A stretch of 64,000 bases of DNA, from contig OY776131.1 in assembly GCA_963675135.1 (NCBI GenBank), positions 35,487,381-35,551,380 on the forward strand, read 5' to 3'. The notes beneath the pieces were generated by a model. That model did not search any database. It saw nothing but the letters and a program-made list of their open reading frames with translations, and had not been told where the DNA came from. The position numbers and the translations under genes were made by a program. This document shows positions 33,919 to 44,802 of this stretch, piece by piece (positions within the stretch are counted from its first letter, which is position 1; every line of letters begins with the position of its first letter). The stretch is from Galeopsis tetrahit. Its lineage: Eukaryota; Streptophyta; Magnoliopsida; Lamiales; Lamiaceae.

Positions 33919-36900
33919 ATGTCTACTCGATCAATTTTCGATATGAGAACCAACATGCAGGTCACTTTTGACCTAGGCCGGTATATCTCCGATAATAAGG
34001 TGAATGTTGAACCATCTGTTTTCTTCAAAGGCCAGCACTCAGATGAAAGCACAGAAATCCTGACAAAATGCACCCGATGTGGACTAAAGCCTTATTTAGA
34101 AGCTTTTCCTCAAGTCGTCTTGGAGGAAGAAGTGCTAGAATTTTATGCGAATTTCACCAGACGAGGTGATATTATCGAATCTTTTATTGGAGAAGATCGT
34201 GTGCAAATTACTCGTGAAGCATTGTTCAAACATCTGAAGCTGCCCACTGGAACAATTAATGTTGAGAATTATGCCCTAGGACAAGAGATTCGATATCTGA
34301 GTATTTTCTGTGGAAGGAAGCTGACACCAAAACTTGATGGAAAGTATGCTGCAGTCAAGAAGGGAGATCTTCTTGACAAATATCGCACATTATTGGATAT
34401 TGCCAGCAAGATTTTACTAAGTTCTACTGGTTCGCATGATTCTGTAACGTTCGCAAAAGCAAGGGTTATGGCCGCAATTTATGATGGTATAACTGAAGGA
34501 GATTGGTTCAAGTTGATTGCTGATCGAATCATGTATTTTGAGAAAAGTGTTCGAGTAGATGACCACACTTGCAATTGGGTAGTGTCTACGGCTGTTGGAT
34601 ATGGTAACAAGTTAAGTATCTTATTCCCTCTTCTACTGCCAAACAAGTCGAGTTGGAGTAAGGGTAAGCCATTCCATCCGTTGAAATTTTATTTGAAGAA
34701 GGAGGCGGTGAGGAAACAAGTTGCTACCAGGCCAGCTGCACCTAGGCAAGCTCGGATTGACCCTATGGACGCCTTACCATATGCTGGTGCGTCTGGTTCT
34801 TCAGAAGGTGAGTCTACTGAAGAAGAGTCGCCGGAAGCTGTACAAGACTCGTCTAGTGCAGATGATTCTGAGAAGACTCAGTCTGAAGAAGAAAAGGATA
34901 CAAGTTCTCAAGTTCCAGAGATGTATACACTGGTGAGAATTGGAACACCTCCTCCACCAGACGAGTTGAGTCATCAGGTTGGTACCTCATCTCTTGATTC
35001 ATCAATTCCTCTCTCTCTCCCATCTATTCACACCAAACCAAGATCACATCGATCTAGGCCAAGACCTATTCCCTCAACCTCTCAGGTGTTGCCAGCATAT
35101 CCGCTGAGAGCAAGCCTACCCGAAAACACTCCTACAATGTATATAACTGATACTCCTACAGTTATCACACCAAACCAAGACACATCGAAGCCCCAAGAAA
35201 CCACAGACCAAATTCTTTCCTTACCCTCAACAGAAAATGTTGAACCCATTATCCCATCTACTTCAGATACTACACCAGTTGCCACTGCAACAACTGAGAT
35301 AGAGACCCCATCTACTCAGACCCCATCTGAAGTCAGATTCGAATCCTTGGTATACTATCCCATGAGTCTGAGAGAGAAGCGAATTCGTTCGAAGATGAGC
35401 AAGAATTTGAAGAAACAGCTCTCATCTGTCGAAGTCGACTACTCTTCAGAACAGTTTGAGAAACTAGTTAGAATATGCACTTGGGTGGCCTTGAAGAAGT
35501 CTAGTACAGATGATCTCTTCGAAGTCATCTTAGGGAAAGGTGGTATTTCTAACTTCATGGATTGGGAAATGGAGCAGAAGGAGAATAGTGGTGTTCGTGA
35601 CCACTCAGAGCTTTTTCCGAATTATGCTATCACTGCTCTTGCCAAGAGATTACTAGGTATCTCTGATGACCTGATGTGTTCAGAATTCCAGTTCAACGTT
35701 GGTGTTCAGGTCTCAGAATCTGACTTTGTGCAAGACTTGGAGATGATCGACGCTGGACAAGATGAGTTGATCCAGTTTACTGATCCAGTCATAGAGCTAG
35801 ACAATGTCTCAGACCAGTTGAGAGGCATTGTGTTCAAATTCCAAATGGATCATGCTGACTGTCCAAGGTCAGATTTTAAGTTTATCAATCGATACTCTGA
35901 TTCATTGCTTCCCCTCGAATTTTGTGGATATATGAGGAAACTACACGCCTTATTGAAGAAAGACATTGCTGATGCTGAAAGACGGACTAAGGAAGCTAAG
36001 CTAGCTATGGTGCCTTATTGTCCTATGCCCAGTTTGAAGGCGATTGCAGGAAGTGTATTTATTGCTGAAGTAGTAGAAGACGAGGTCTTAACTACTGCTC
36101 CAGAAGGCCAGTTGATTGAAGTTGTCTCTCTTGCTGCTGAAGATGAGATCATGATAGATGTTACTCATGATGTAGTTGGACAGTCATCTCAAGCCATCCC
36201 AGCTGCTTCAATAGATGAGTTGAAAGAAGACTTGAAAACAGTCATTAAGTCGTCTATTGATGAGTTCCTCAAGTCCGAGCTTAAGAAGACTCTTGTTGAA
36301 CAGAATAGTGTCCTTGTGACAAGTTCAAAAGAGATGATTATGAATGAAGTCAACCAGCTGGACAATGATTTCAGACAAGAGATGTTCCATCAAATAGAAG
36401 GATTTCTCCAGAATCAAGTTGAATATTCAGAGAAGAGCTCAGTCGATTTTTCTCGTGTTCTAGCTACTGAATCCAGGAAGATGGAAAGAGTCTACAGAGC
36501 TAAAATTGAAGTAGCTGACGTCCAAAGAAAAGAAGCTTTTGATCAGTTAGCTCAAGCTAGAGAAATCATATCTGCTATGACTGAAGAGAACAGGAAGCTG
36601 CGTCTGACTGCAACCCATTTCAAGAATGAGTTGAACTTATCTACTCAAAAGCTAGAGTTGGTGGCGACCAAGCTAGACAAGTTGAGTCAGAATGGTTCTC
36701 ATGAAAGGCAGATTGAGAAGGCTACAAAGCTTATGAAGCAAGCTATGTTTGAAGAAATGACTCGGTTCACTTCTCTATTCTCTCTCAAGGCATCTGATGA
36801 AGCCAAAAAGGGGGAAGAGACGAGTCGAGTTGATGAAAAAGACAAGTCCAGTACTGAACTAGAAGCTAAAGATGCTGCTGAAGCTATACAAGATCTAAGA

Positions 36901-37617
36901 AGGCCTAAGAGAGGCAGATTAGTGAAAAAGACAGATCTTGAGCAAGCTAAGGCTGAAGCAGATGAGTTGATGAGGAAGGAGAAAGGCAAAGGTGTTGCAT
37001 CTCCTGAAGCTGAAGTTCAGACAAGGCAAGTGTCGAAAAGGAAATCTATTGTTATAGAAGAGTCTACTCCTGAAGCAACAGTCCAGAAGAAGCGAAAGAT
37101 TGTTGATCCAAGTGATGAAACTCGCTATGCTAATCAGAAGAAACTTGGAAAGCACATTGAGAAATTGCTGAGTTTGAAATCTGATGAAGAGCTTATGGAA
37201 GACAAGACCATTGACCATTTCATTGACAAGGAACATCGTCAAGAATGGATGAAAGTGAAAAGGCAATGGGAACTAGATCATTGGATTATCAGGAAGTTTG
37301 GAGATTCTGATAACTCTGAGGATTTGTACTCAGTTTTTGACAAGTTCATGGAAGGACAGCACAGGATGCTATGGAATCTGATTATTAGAATATCTGCAGG
37401 TGCGAATTTTAACATTCTTGTTCCTGAATTTCCTAAATGGAAGTGTCCCATGACAAATTCTGGAAAAAGAGTTGATATAAATCTGATCAAGAAGTTCGAA
37501 GAAGAGCTACTTGAGAAGGAGAAGATTGATGATGAAGATCATATTAGTCAAATTCATAAGAGACTCCTTGATGCATTTCAAGTTCCAAATCCAGAAGGAG
37601 GTACTCTTTCAGATTAG
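33919..37617 (+). CDS. Third ORF protein of element B-prime (unknown function)
   Basis: An uninterrupted 1,232-residue protein between pol and the 3' LTR. I do not recognise a proven function. Residues 1-270 form a folded-looking domain (FFKGQHSDES, EFYANFTRRGDIIESFIG, ARVMAAIYDGITEGDW, NKLSILFPLLLPN) resembling the putative plant transposon protein domain. A Ser/Thr/Pro-rich linker spans about 280-470. A second conserved block (YYPMSLREKRIRSKM to FMDWEMEQKENSGVRDHSELF) follows, then long coiled coils (about 800-960), a Lys/Arg-rich possible nuclear signal (KKRKIVD) and a conserved C-terminal domain (RQWELDHWIIRKFGD to the end). No signal peptide or clear membrane span is seen, which argues against a simple envelope role. 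Confidence 0.75.
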   Translation: MSTRSIFDMRTNMQVTFDLGRYISDNKVNVEPSVFFKGQHSDESTEILTKCTRCGLKPYLEAFPQVVLEEEVLEFYANFTRRGDIIESFIGEDRVQITREALFKHLKLPTGTINVENYALGQEIRYLSIFCGRKLTPKLDGKYAAVKKGDLLDKYRTLLDIASKILLSSTGSHDSVTFAKARVMAAIYDGITEGDWFKLIADRIMYFEKSVRVDDHTCNWVVSTAVGYGNKLSILFPLLLPNKSSWSKGKPFHPLKFYLKKEAVRKQVATRPAAPRQARIDPMDALPYAGASGSSEGESTEEESPEAVQDSSSADDSEKTQSEEEKDTSSQVPEMYTLVRIGTPPPPDELSHQVGTSSLDSSIPLSLPSIHTKPRSHRSRPRPIPSTSQVLPAYPLRASLPENTPTMYITDTPTVITPNQDTSKPQETTDQILSLPSTENVEPIIPSTSDTTPVATATTEIETPSTQTPSEVRFESLVYYPMSLREKRIRSKMSKNLKKQLSSVEVDYSSEQFEKLVRICTWVALKKSSTDDLFEVILGKGGISNFMDWEMEQKENSGVRDHSELFPNYAITALAKRLLGISDDLMCSEFQFNVGVQVSESDFVQDLEMIDAGQDELIQFTDPVIELDNVSDQLRGIVFKFQMDHADCPRSDFKFINRYSDSLLPLEFCGYMRKLHALLKKDIADAERRTKEAKLAMVPYCPMPSLKAIAGSVFIAEVVEDEVLTTAPEGQLIEVVSLAAEDEIMIDVTHDVVGQSSQAIPAASIDELKEDLKTVIKSSIDEFLKSELKKTLVEQNSVLVTSSKEMIMNEVNQLDNDFRQEMFHQIEGFLQNQVEYSEKSSVDFSRVLATESRKMERVYRAKIEVADVQRKEAFDQLAQAREIISAMTEENRKLRLTATHFKNELNLSTQKLELVATKLDKLSQNGSHERQIEKATKLMKQAMFEEMTRFTSLFSLKASDEAKKGEETSRVDEKDKSSTELEAKDAAEAIQDLRRPKRGRLVKKTDLEQAKAEADELMRKEKGKGVASPEAEVQTRQVSKRKSIVIEESTPEATVQKKRKIVDPSDETRYANQKKLGKHIEKLLSLKSDEELMEDKTIDHFIDKEHRQEWMKVKRQWELDHWIIRKFGDSDNSEDLYSVFDKFMEGQHRMLWNLIIRISAGANFNILVPEFPKWKCPMTNSGKRVDINLIKKFEEELLEKEKIDDEDHISQIHKRLLDAFQVPNPEGGTLSD

Positions 37618-37806
37618 TTGATGTTTTTTTGTTTGAAGTTTTTTTTGCTCTGATTATATTTTCAAAGTATGTGTAATATCTACTGATCTATTTTGAATGA
37701 ATGAAAGATAAGTACTATTTGATGATAAAAGACAAGATAACTACTTAACTAGTCTACTTATGAGAAAAGATTCAAGTAGTTTTGGCTTCATCAAAAAGGG
37801 GGAAAT
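37618..37806 (+). other. 3' untranslated region and polypurine tract of B-prime
   Basis: AT-rich tail ending in AAAAAGGGGGAAA (37793-37805), one base before the 3' LTR, preceded by the conserved TTTTGGCTTCATC. Confidence 0.82.
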
Positions 37807-39105
37807 TGTTGGGATATGAATCCTAAAGACAAGTCCTAAATGATGAAAAGATAAAGATAAGTTTTGATAAGCCAAAAGTAGATTGAATATTTTCTAAGTG
37901 TTGACTGATCTAGTCTAGTTGAGTTAAGTCATCTTGTACCAGACCAGTAGAGTTCACATAAGTTCATATTAAAAGATAAGTACGAAATTATAAGTACTTC
38001 ATATGTGCTGTTTATAAGTTTGTATTTGTTTATACTTCATATGAATTGTTTAGTTTGTTACTGAGCTATGTAAAAGTTGTATAGAGCTCATGTTTTTGTA
38101 TGTAATAGATTAGTTTCATTGTATAGTTTATAAGTTGACTAAGCTTGTATTATGAAAGCTTAAAGTAATGTAATAGTCTTGTTAGGTTTAGTATAGTCTA
38201 TTGTTTGTACAAAGAAGACCAGTCAAGAAGAGTTGAAGTCTACTACTCAAGACAAGTGGACTACAAGACAAGTACATACAAGTCTACACAAGACAAGTCA
38301 ACGTGAAGTTAGTTCGAAGCGCGTGTAAAGATAAGGATAGAAGTTAGTTATGGAATAACTAATTCGTAACAGAAACGCGTGTATGGATAAGAAGATTCGG
38401 TTGAAGGTAGTTATCAAGAAAAGTTGGTTACAACTAACTAAGTTCTTGATGTTTGAAGTCTATAAATACTTCATGATGATGATCATTTGAAGACTACTGA
38501 AACTCGATATACTGAAGCATATTAAAGCTATATACTGAAGATTACTCTCAGAGATTGAAAATTCAGAAAGAAGCCAGAAAGACAAGTGAAGAATTCAAAA
38601 GGCTACTACTGAATAAGTGTTTCGTTTTTGTTTGTTGTTTTATCAAGGTGCTAGATACTTGTAAAATTTCTAGTTAGATCATAGACATATCTGGAGGTAT
38701 AGTCTTTGAAGATCTAAGTCTTCTTCTTGAGACTTTAAAAGACAGGAATATACACTCGTACTCGATTGGAAGAGTTTAGTGGAAACATCACAACTGGGTT
38801 TGTGAGAGTGGATGTAGACAAGTTGTCAAACCACTATAAATCTTTGTGTGTTGTTTACTTTACTGTTTTAATTGTTTAATTGCTTAACTGTTTAACTGCT
38901 ACTGAGCTTAACAAGTTGAGTATTCATAAGAACAGAGTTCTCGAATATAGAAGTTGAGTATAAACTTGAATTGGGCTCATTGTTAATTTCATATTCCGCA
39001 TATTGTATTCTGATATTTCGATAGATTTTTGAAAAGTCTATTCACCCCCCCCTATAGACATTTTCACTAGCTTACTCGTTATTAACTCAACTTTGGGGAC
39101 CTACA
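37807..39105 (+). repeat. 3' LTR of element B-prime
   Basis: 1,299 bp, TGTTGGGATATG...GGGACCTACA, about nine differences from the 5' LTR including an extra C in the CCCCCC run near 39050. It is followed directly by GATAC and the rest of the third ORF of B. Confidence 0.92.
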
Positions 39106-41320
39106 GATACTCCAACAGTTGTCACACCAAACCTAGACACATCAAAGCCCCCAGAAACCACAGACCAAATTTCATCCTTACCTTCAACAGAAAATGTTGA
39201 ACCCTCTATCCCATCTAGTTCAGAAATTACACCAGTTGCCACTGCAACAACTGAGACAGGGACTCCACCTGCTCAGACCCCTTCTGAACATAGATTCGAA
39301 TCCTTGGTCTACTACCCTATGTGTTTAAGAGAAAAGAGAGTCCGTTCGAAGATGAGCAATAATTTGAAGAAACAGCTCTCATCTATCGAAGTCGACTACT
39401 CGTCAGAGCAGTTTGAGAAGCTTCTAAGAATATGCACTTGGGTTGCATTGAAGAAGTCTGCAACAGACGACTTGTTCGAAGTCATCCTAGGAAAGGGTGG
39501 AATTTCAAATTTTATGGATTGGGAGATGGAGCAGAAGGAGAACAGTGGTGTTCGAGACCACTCAGAGCTATTTCCATCTCACGCCCTTACTGCTCTTGCG
39601 AAGAGGTTATTGGGTATCTCTGATGATCTATTGTGTTCGGAATCACAATTTGATGTGGGTGTTCAAGTTTCGGAGACCGATTTTGTTGAAGACGAAGTGA
39701 TGGTTGAAGCTACACCAGCTGAGGAGATCCAGTCTACTGATCCTGTAGTAGAGCTTGACAATGTCTCAGACCAGTTGAGAGGCATTGTGTTCAGATTCCA
39801 GGTGGAACATGCTGACAGTCCAAGGTCATACTTGGAGAAGCTGTATCTCTTGTTGAAGATGAAATCATGGAAGAGGCTGCTCATGTCGAAGTTGGTCAGT
39901 CATCTCAAGCTATTCAAGCTACATCAAGTCATCTATTGATAATTTTCTCAAAACCGATTTAAAGAAGACTCTTGTTGAACAGAACAGTGTCCTTGTGACA
40001 AGTTCAAAAGAGATGATTATGAATGAGGTCAATCAGTTGGATACTGACTTCAGGCAAGAGATGTTCAATCAAATTGAAGGATTTCTCCAGAATCAAGTTG
40101 AATATTCTGAGAAGAGCTCAGTCGATTTTGCTCGTGTTTTAGCTACTGAATCCAGGAAAATGGAAAGAGTCTACAGAGCCAAAATCGAGATTGCTGATGT
40201 TCAACGAAAGGAAGCTTATGATCAGCTGGCACAAGCAAGAGAGATTATAAATGCTATGACTGAAGAGAACAGGAAATTACGATTGACTGCAACACATTTT
40301 AAGAATGAGTTGAACTTGTCTACTCAAAAGTTGGAGTTGGTGGCAACCAAGCTGGACAAGTTAAGTCAAGATGGTTCTCATCAAAGGCAGATAGAAAGAG
40401 CTACAAACCTGATGAAGCAAGCTATGTTTGAAGAGATGACTCATTTCACTTCTCTTTTCTCTCTCACGGCGACTGATGAAGCCAAAAAGGGGGAAGAGAC
40501 AAGTAGAGTTGAAGCTACTGAAGGTGAGAAAGTTAAGTCTAGCGCTGAACCAGAAGCTAAAGAAGTTGCAGAAGCTATGCAAGATCTTAGAAGGCCTAAG
40601 AGAGGCAGAGGCAAGTTAGTCAAAACTGCAGATCTTGAGCAAGCTAAAGCTGAAGCAGATGAGTTGACGAGAAAGGAGAAAGGCAAGGGTGTTGCTACTC
40701 CTGAAGCAGAGGTTCAGACAAGACAAGTATCAAAGAGAAAATCCATTGTTATTGAAGAGCCGAAAGAAGCTGAGGCAACAACTGTTGTGAAGAAGCAAAA
40801 AGTTGTTGATCCAGATGATGAGAGTCATTATGCAAGCAAGAAGAAAATCGGAAATCACATTGAAAGTTTGCAGAAGCTGAAGGCAGATGAAGATCAGATG
40901 GAAGATCGGTTCATTGACTACTTCATAGATAGAGAGCATCGAGCTGAATGGATGAAAGTGAAGAGACAATGGGAACTTGATCATTGGATTATAAGGAAGT
41001 TTGGTGACTCTGAAAGTCCAGATGAGTTGTATTCTATGTTCGACAAATTCATGGAAGGTCAGAACAAGCTGCTATGGAACCTGATCTTAAGGATATCTGC
41101 TGGAGCAAATTTCAATATTCTTGTTCCTATCTTTCCAAAGTGGAAATGTCCTATGTCAAGCTCAGGTAAGAGAGTTGATCACAATCAGATCAAGAAATTT
41201 GAAGAAGAGCTACTAGATAAAGAGGAGATTGAAGACGAAGACCATATCAGAGTAATTCACAAGAGGCTTCTAGATGCGTTCTGTGTTCCTAACCCAGAAG
41301 GAGGTACTCTTTCAGATTAG
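39106..41320 (+). pseudogene. Third ORF of element B, 3' half, broken
   Basis: Resumes at GATACTCC after B-prime. It first encodes the Thr/Ser/Pro-rich linker, then the conserved block (YYPMCLREKRVRSKM, FMDWEMEQKENSGVRDHSELF). Near 39830 a large piece present in B-prime (from FKFINRYSDSL onward) is missing and the frame shifts, giving a false end at 39939. The correct frame resumes by 39995 and runs 441 codons through the coiled coil, the basic stretch (KRKSIVIEEPKE) and the conserved C-terminal domain to the TAG at 41318. This half is otherwise well preserved. Confidence 0.82.
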
Positions 41321-41522
41321 AATGATTGCTCTGATACTTAGTTTTTTTTTGCTCTGATTATTAGTGTTTTTGATTTTTGAAGTATGTGTAATATCTACTG
41401 GTATTATCTTGAATGAATGAAAAGATAAAGTACTATTTGATGTTAAAACAAGATAACTACTTAACTAGTCTACTATTGAGAAAATATTCAAGTAGTTTTG
41501 GCTTCATCAAAAAGGGGGAAAT
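41321..41522 (+). other. 3' untranslated region and polypurine tract of element B
   Basis: AT-rich tail with TTTTGGCTTCATC then AAAAAGGGGGAAA (about 41509-41521), one base before the 3' LTR. Confidence 0.82.
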
Positions 41523-42720
41523 TGTTGGGATATGAATCCTGAAACAAGTCCTAATTGATGATTAAAAGATAAGATGAAGTTTTGATAAGCCAAGAGTAGT
41601 TTGAATTTTTCTAAGTGTTGACTAATCTAGTCTAGTTAAGAGGAGTCATCTTAAACAGACCAGTAGAGTTCACATTTGAAAGACAAGTATTGTTCAAAGT
41701 TTAAAAGATAAGTACGATTTATAAGTACTTCATATTTGGTTATATTAACTATATAGATTGTTATTGAGCTATAATAATCATTGTATAGAGCTCATGATTT
41801 TCTTATGTAATAGATAGGTTCATTGTATAGTTTTATAAGTTGACTAAGCTACAAGCTTAAAGTAATGTAATAGTCTTGTTAGGATTAGAATAGTCTACTG
41901 TTGAAGATCGCACAGCACAAGAAGACCAGATCAGATCAAAAGAATGAAGTCTACTACTCAAGACAGGTGGTCTACAAGACTCAACAAGACAAGTCAACTT
42001 GAAGGAAAGATGAAGCGCGTATAAAGATAAGATTAAAGAGTTAGTTAGAAATAACTAATTAACTGAAACGCGTGGATGGATAAGAAAAATCAGTTACAAG
42101 TTAGTTTTCAAGAAGAGTTGGTTACAACTAACTAAGTTCTTGATTTCAGAAGTCTATAAATACTTCATAGTGTTCATCGATTCAAGACTACTGAATACTG
42201 AAAAGCCACATACTGAAGATTTACTGAAGCATTCGAAGCACACTCTCAGAGTTTATTGAAGTTCAGAAAGCAAGTCAGAAGTCAAGTGAAGAAACCAGAA
42301 GACTGCTACTGAATAAGTTTTTAGTTTTTGTTTGTTATTTTTCAAGTTGCTAGATACTTGTTAAATTTCTAGTAAGATCGTAGACATATCTGGTGGTATA
42401 GTCTTAGAAGATCTAAGTCTTTTTCTTGGGACTCAAAAGAACAAGAACTCACACTTTGTACTCGATTGAAAGAGTTAGTGGAAACATCACAACTGGGTTG
42501 TGAGAGTGGACGTAGACAAGTTGTCGCACCACTATAAATTATTTGTGTTGTTTACTTTACTGTTTTGTTTAATTGCTTAACTGTTTACATACATAACTGA
42601 ACAAGACAAGTTGAGTATAGAACAGAGTTCTCGAATTAAGAAGATTGAGTATAAACTTTAACTGGGCTCATTGAGTATAAACTTTAACTGGGCTCATTGA
42701 TTAGTAACTGGGCTCATTGA
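41523..42720 (+). repeat. 3' LTR of element B, end missing and scrambled
   Basis: Matches the 5' LTR at 14828 with about 1% difference until GGGCTCATTGA near 42675. That end segment (GAGTATAAACTTTAACTGGG) is then duplicated in tandem and followed by a shorter partial copy. The last roughly 120 bp of the LTR and any target duplication are lost, and unrelated CT-rich DNA begins near 42721. Confidence 0.82.
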
Positions 42721-42904
42721 GTAACCAAGGCCACCCCTCTCCCTCCCTCCCCCCCCCCCCCGGCCGTCTGCCCCCTGCCGCCGCATTGACACGGAAAGGA
42801 AGGTTTTTTTTTTTCTGTTCTAACGGTGGAAATGGAGGTCGCCTCCCCCACCACTGGCCACGCCTACCCCCTCAATCTCACGGCCGCCGCCATTTTTTTT
42901 TTTT
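42721..42904. other. CT/C-rich stretch at the B element breakpoint
   Basis: Pyrimidine-rich DNA with a 12-C run (about 42750-42761) and T runs. A 64-codon low-complexity frame here is not credible as a gene. Its composition mirrors the purine-rich stretch at 44401-44700 on the far side of the foldback element, so both may be outer arms of that element. Confidence 0.4.
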
Positions 42905-44400
42905 TGGTTAATTAGGGTTCTGCAGAAACTTTTTTTTTCGACCATGTAATGTCGACCAAATATATTCTCGTCGACAAATTGTTTTCGACGAGGGTGTATT
43001 TGGTCGACATTACATGGTCGAATTTTTTTAAAAAAAAAATATTATTTTTTTCGACCAATCTTTTCGACCATATACACTCCCGTCGACAACGATGTGTCGA
43101 CGAGAGTGAATATGGTCGACATTGGTTGGTCAAAATTTAAAAAAAAATAGTGTTTTTTTTTTTTAATTATATTTTGGAATTTATGAATTTTTATGGTTTG
43201 ATAGTCGTCGAAAATGGTGTTGGCGGCGGTCAAAAGTAGTGATTTAACTGGAAGGTGAAATAAATGACAGTTGGGGGGTGTGTTCAGTAGGAGGGGTGCA
43301 TCTAATACGCTGTATTTTAATGAAGGACATTTTTAGTTTTTTACCTTATTATTTTATTAATATATATACTGAAGGGGGAGTGCATCTCCCTGAAATGGAG
43401 TTGCATATAGTCAAACCCTGTGAATATGTTTGACTACCAAAATTTGAAAAGGAAAAACAAGGAATTGTACAATCGGAAAGTTATTTGAGTGATTTTTAAT
43501 ATTGGTGAAACCATGGATATTTGCACCCACCGTATGTTGAATACACTCGCCACTAATTACATTCACCCCTCATTTAAAAAAATTATGAATGAACTCACTC
43601 CTAAAATACCTACAAATAATAAATATATTAATAAAAAATGAAGGATAAACCTATTTCTAAAAAAATAATGGTGTACATTACAAAAATGTGGGTGCAATAG
43701 CATCCGTGGCCAGTCTGTAAAGTAAACTTTGAGTAAGAAAACCCACCTTAAAAGCCCATTGAGCCTCTTTTTTAATTGGGTCTGACTATTTACACTTCCA
43801 TTTATGATGGATGCACTCACCCACTCAATTTAATAATATAATAATAATACAAAAAACCCAAAATACCCTTTCAATAAAATTGCACAGCTAAATGCACCCC
43901 ATTACTAACTACACCTTCATTTGACTTTAAAACTCTAACCTAATTGTTGTAGTCGCACTTCTTTCGACCGCCACTAGTGCGCCACCAAACCACACAAAAA
44001 AACGCAGAAACATCAAAAAACACAAAAAAATTGAGTGGGGGTATGCAGAAAGCCAAAAGCAGAAACACCGAAAAGCAGAAACAACAAAGGCATTAAATCA
44101 CCACATGTAGCAAAGCCAAAAGCATAAACACCAGAAAACTTTAAAAAATCAAAATCACATTTTTTTTTTAAATTTCGACCAACCAGTGTCCACCATATAC
44201 ACTCCCGTCGATAACGATTTGTCGACGAAAGTGTGTATGATCTACACTGGTTGGTCGAAATTTATAAGAAATTTAAAAAAAAAAAAAAATCGACCAAATA
44301 CACTTTCGTCGACAAATAGTTGTCGACGGTAGTGAATATGTTCGACACTAGTCGGACGAAATGAAAAAAAAAAAAAAGGTTTCTGCAGAAAACCCTAACA
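42905..44400. mobile_element. Foldback-like element with four internal hairpins
   Basis: Large inverted repeat: TTAGGGTTCTGCAGAAAC near 42912 is mirrored by GGTTTCTGCAGAAAACCCTAA near 44380-44398. Each arm has two near-palindromes rich in GTCGAC (42937-43022, 43050-43134, 44171-44263, 44290-44361), each about 70-90 bp and starting or ending in TCGACCA/TGGTCGA. Inner arm pieces also mirror each other (GGCGGTCAAAAGTAGTG near 43225; its complement near 43960). The loop (about 43260-43940) is AT-rich and has no gene. No target duplication or transposase is seen, so the class is uncertain. Confidence 0.6.
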
Positions 44401-44802
44401 AAAAAAAGGCAGATGAATGGGGAGGGAGAGGGAGATCGGATGCACAAACCTGGGGTCGGGCGACATCGATGGGTGGGGGCGATGAGGGAGAGAAAAACAA
44501 AAACAGAAAAAAAAAAATAAATAAAAAGGAGAAAGGGGGGATCGCGGGTGGGGGGTGGGAGGCGACGGGAAAATCGCAGAAAAATAGAAATTGGCGGAGG
44601 CCGATAGAACAGGGGCGGTGGCTGATAGATAAGGGTGGACGTCGCTGGTGGTGGGGCGGGGGCAGGGGCGGCCGCAGCCGCTAGCAGGGATGGAGTTTTT
44701 TTTTTTTTTTTACAGAGTTGAGGAGGGAATTAAGGTTTTGGGAGAGTGTGGTTAGTAAATGATGGTTTTATAGAGAAAGGGGCATTTGTGACAATTAAGG
44801 TA
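44401..44802. other. Purine-rich flank, no gene
   Basis: G/A-rich sequence with A and T runs. A 107-codon plus-strand frame of Lys/Gly repeats is low complexity and is rejected. It probably belongs to the outer right arm of the foldback element. Confidence 0.4.

Larger units (their letters stand above)
25670..39105 (+). mobile_element. Nearly intact Sirevirus-like element B-prime
   Basis: A complete 13.4-kb element flanked by a perfect GATAC duplication (25665-25669 and 39106-39110). LTRs are 1,298 and 1,299 bp and differ at about nine positions by eye. It has the primer site, an 850-codon gag, a pol with a single nonsense codon, a 1,232-codon third ORF and the polypurine tract. It interrupts the third ORF of element B. 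It is the youngest and best-preserved element in the window and a good reference for the broken copies. Confidence 0.92.
14828..42720 (+). mobile_element. Ty1/copia Sirevirus-like element B, host of nested insertions
   Basis: Runs from the 5' LTR at 14828 to a truncated 3' LTR ending near 42712-42720. Removing the A-family solo LTR (16123-17560) and element B-prime (25670-39105) leaves about 13 kb, the same as B-prime. All three coding regions are decayed: a 1-bp loss in gag, two stops and a microsatellite frameshift in pol, several frameshifts and a deletion in the third ORF. By eye the LTRs differ at roughly 1% of positions, more than in B-prime, which fits the nesting order. Confidence 0.88.

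Noticed and set aside
33919..37617. Third ORF as a retroviral envelope protein
   Set aside because: No signal peptide, membrane span or fusion-like region visible; coiled-coil and basic stretches dominate.
42717..42911. Short Pro-rich plus-strand frame
   Set aside because: C-run and T-run low-complexity sequence at a breakpoint.
44361..44684. 107-codon Lys/Gly-rich plus-strand frame
   Set aside because: Purine-run translation with no domain; part of the foldback flank.
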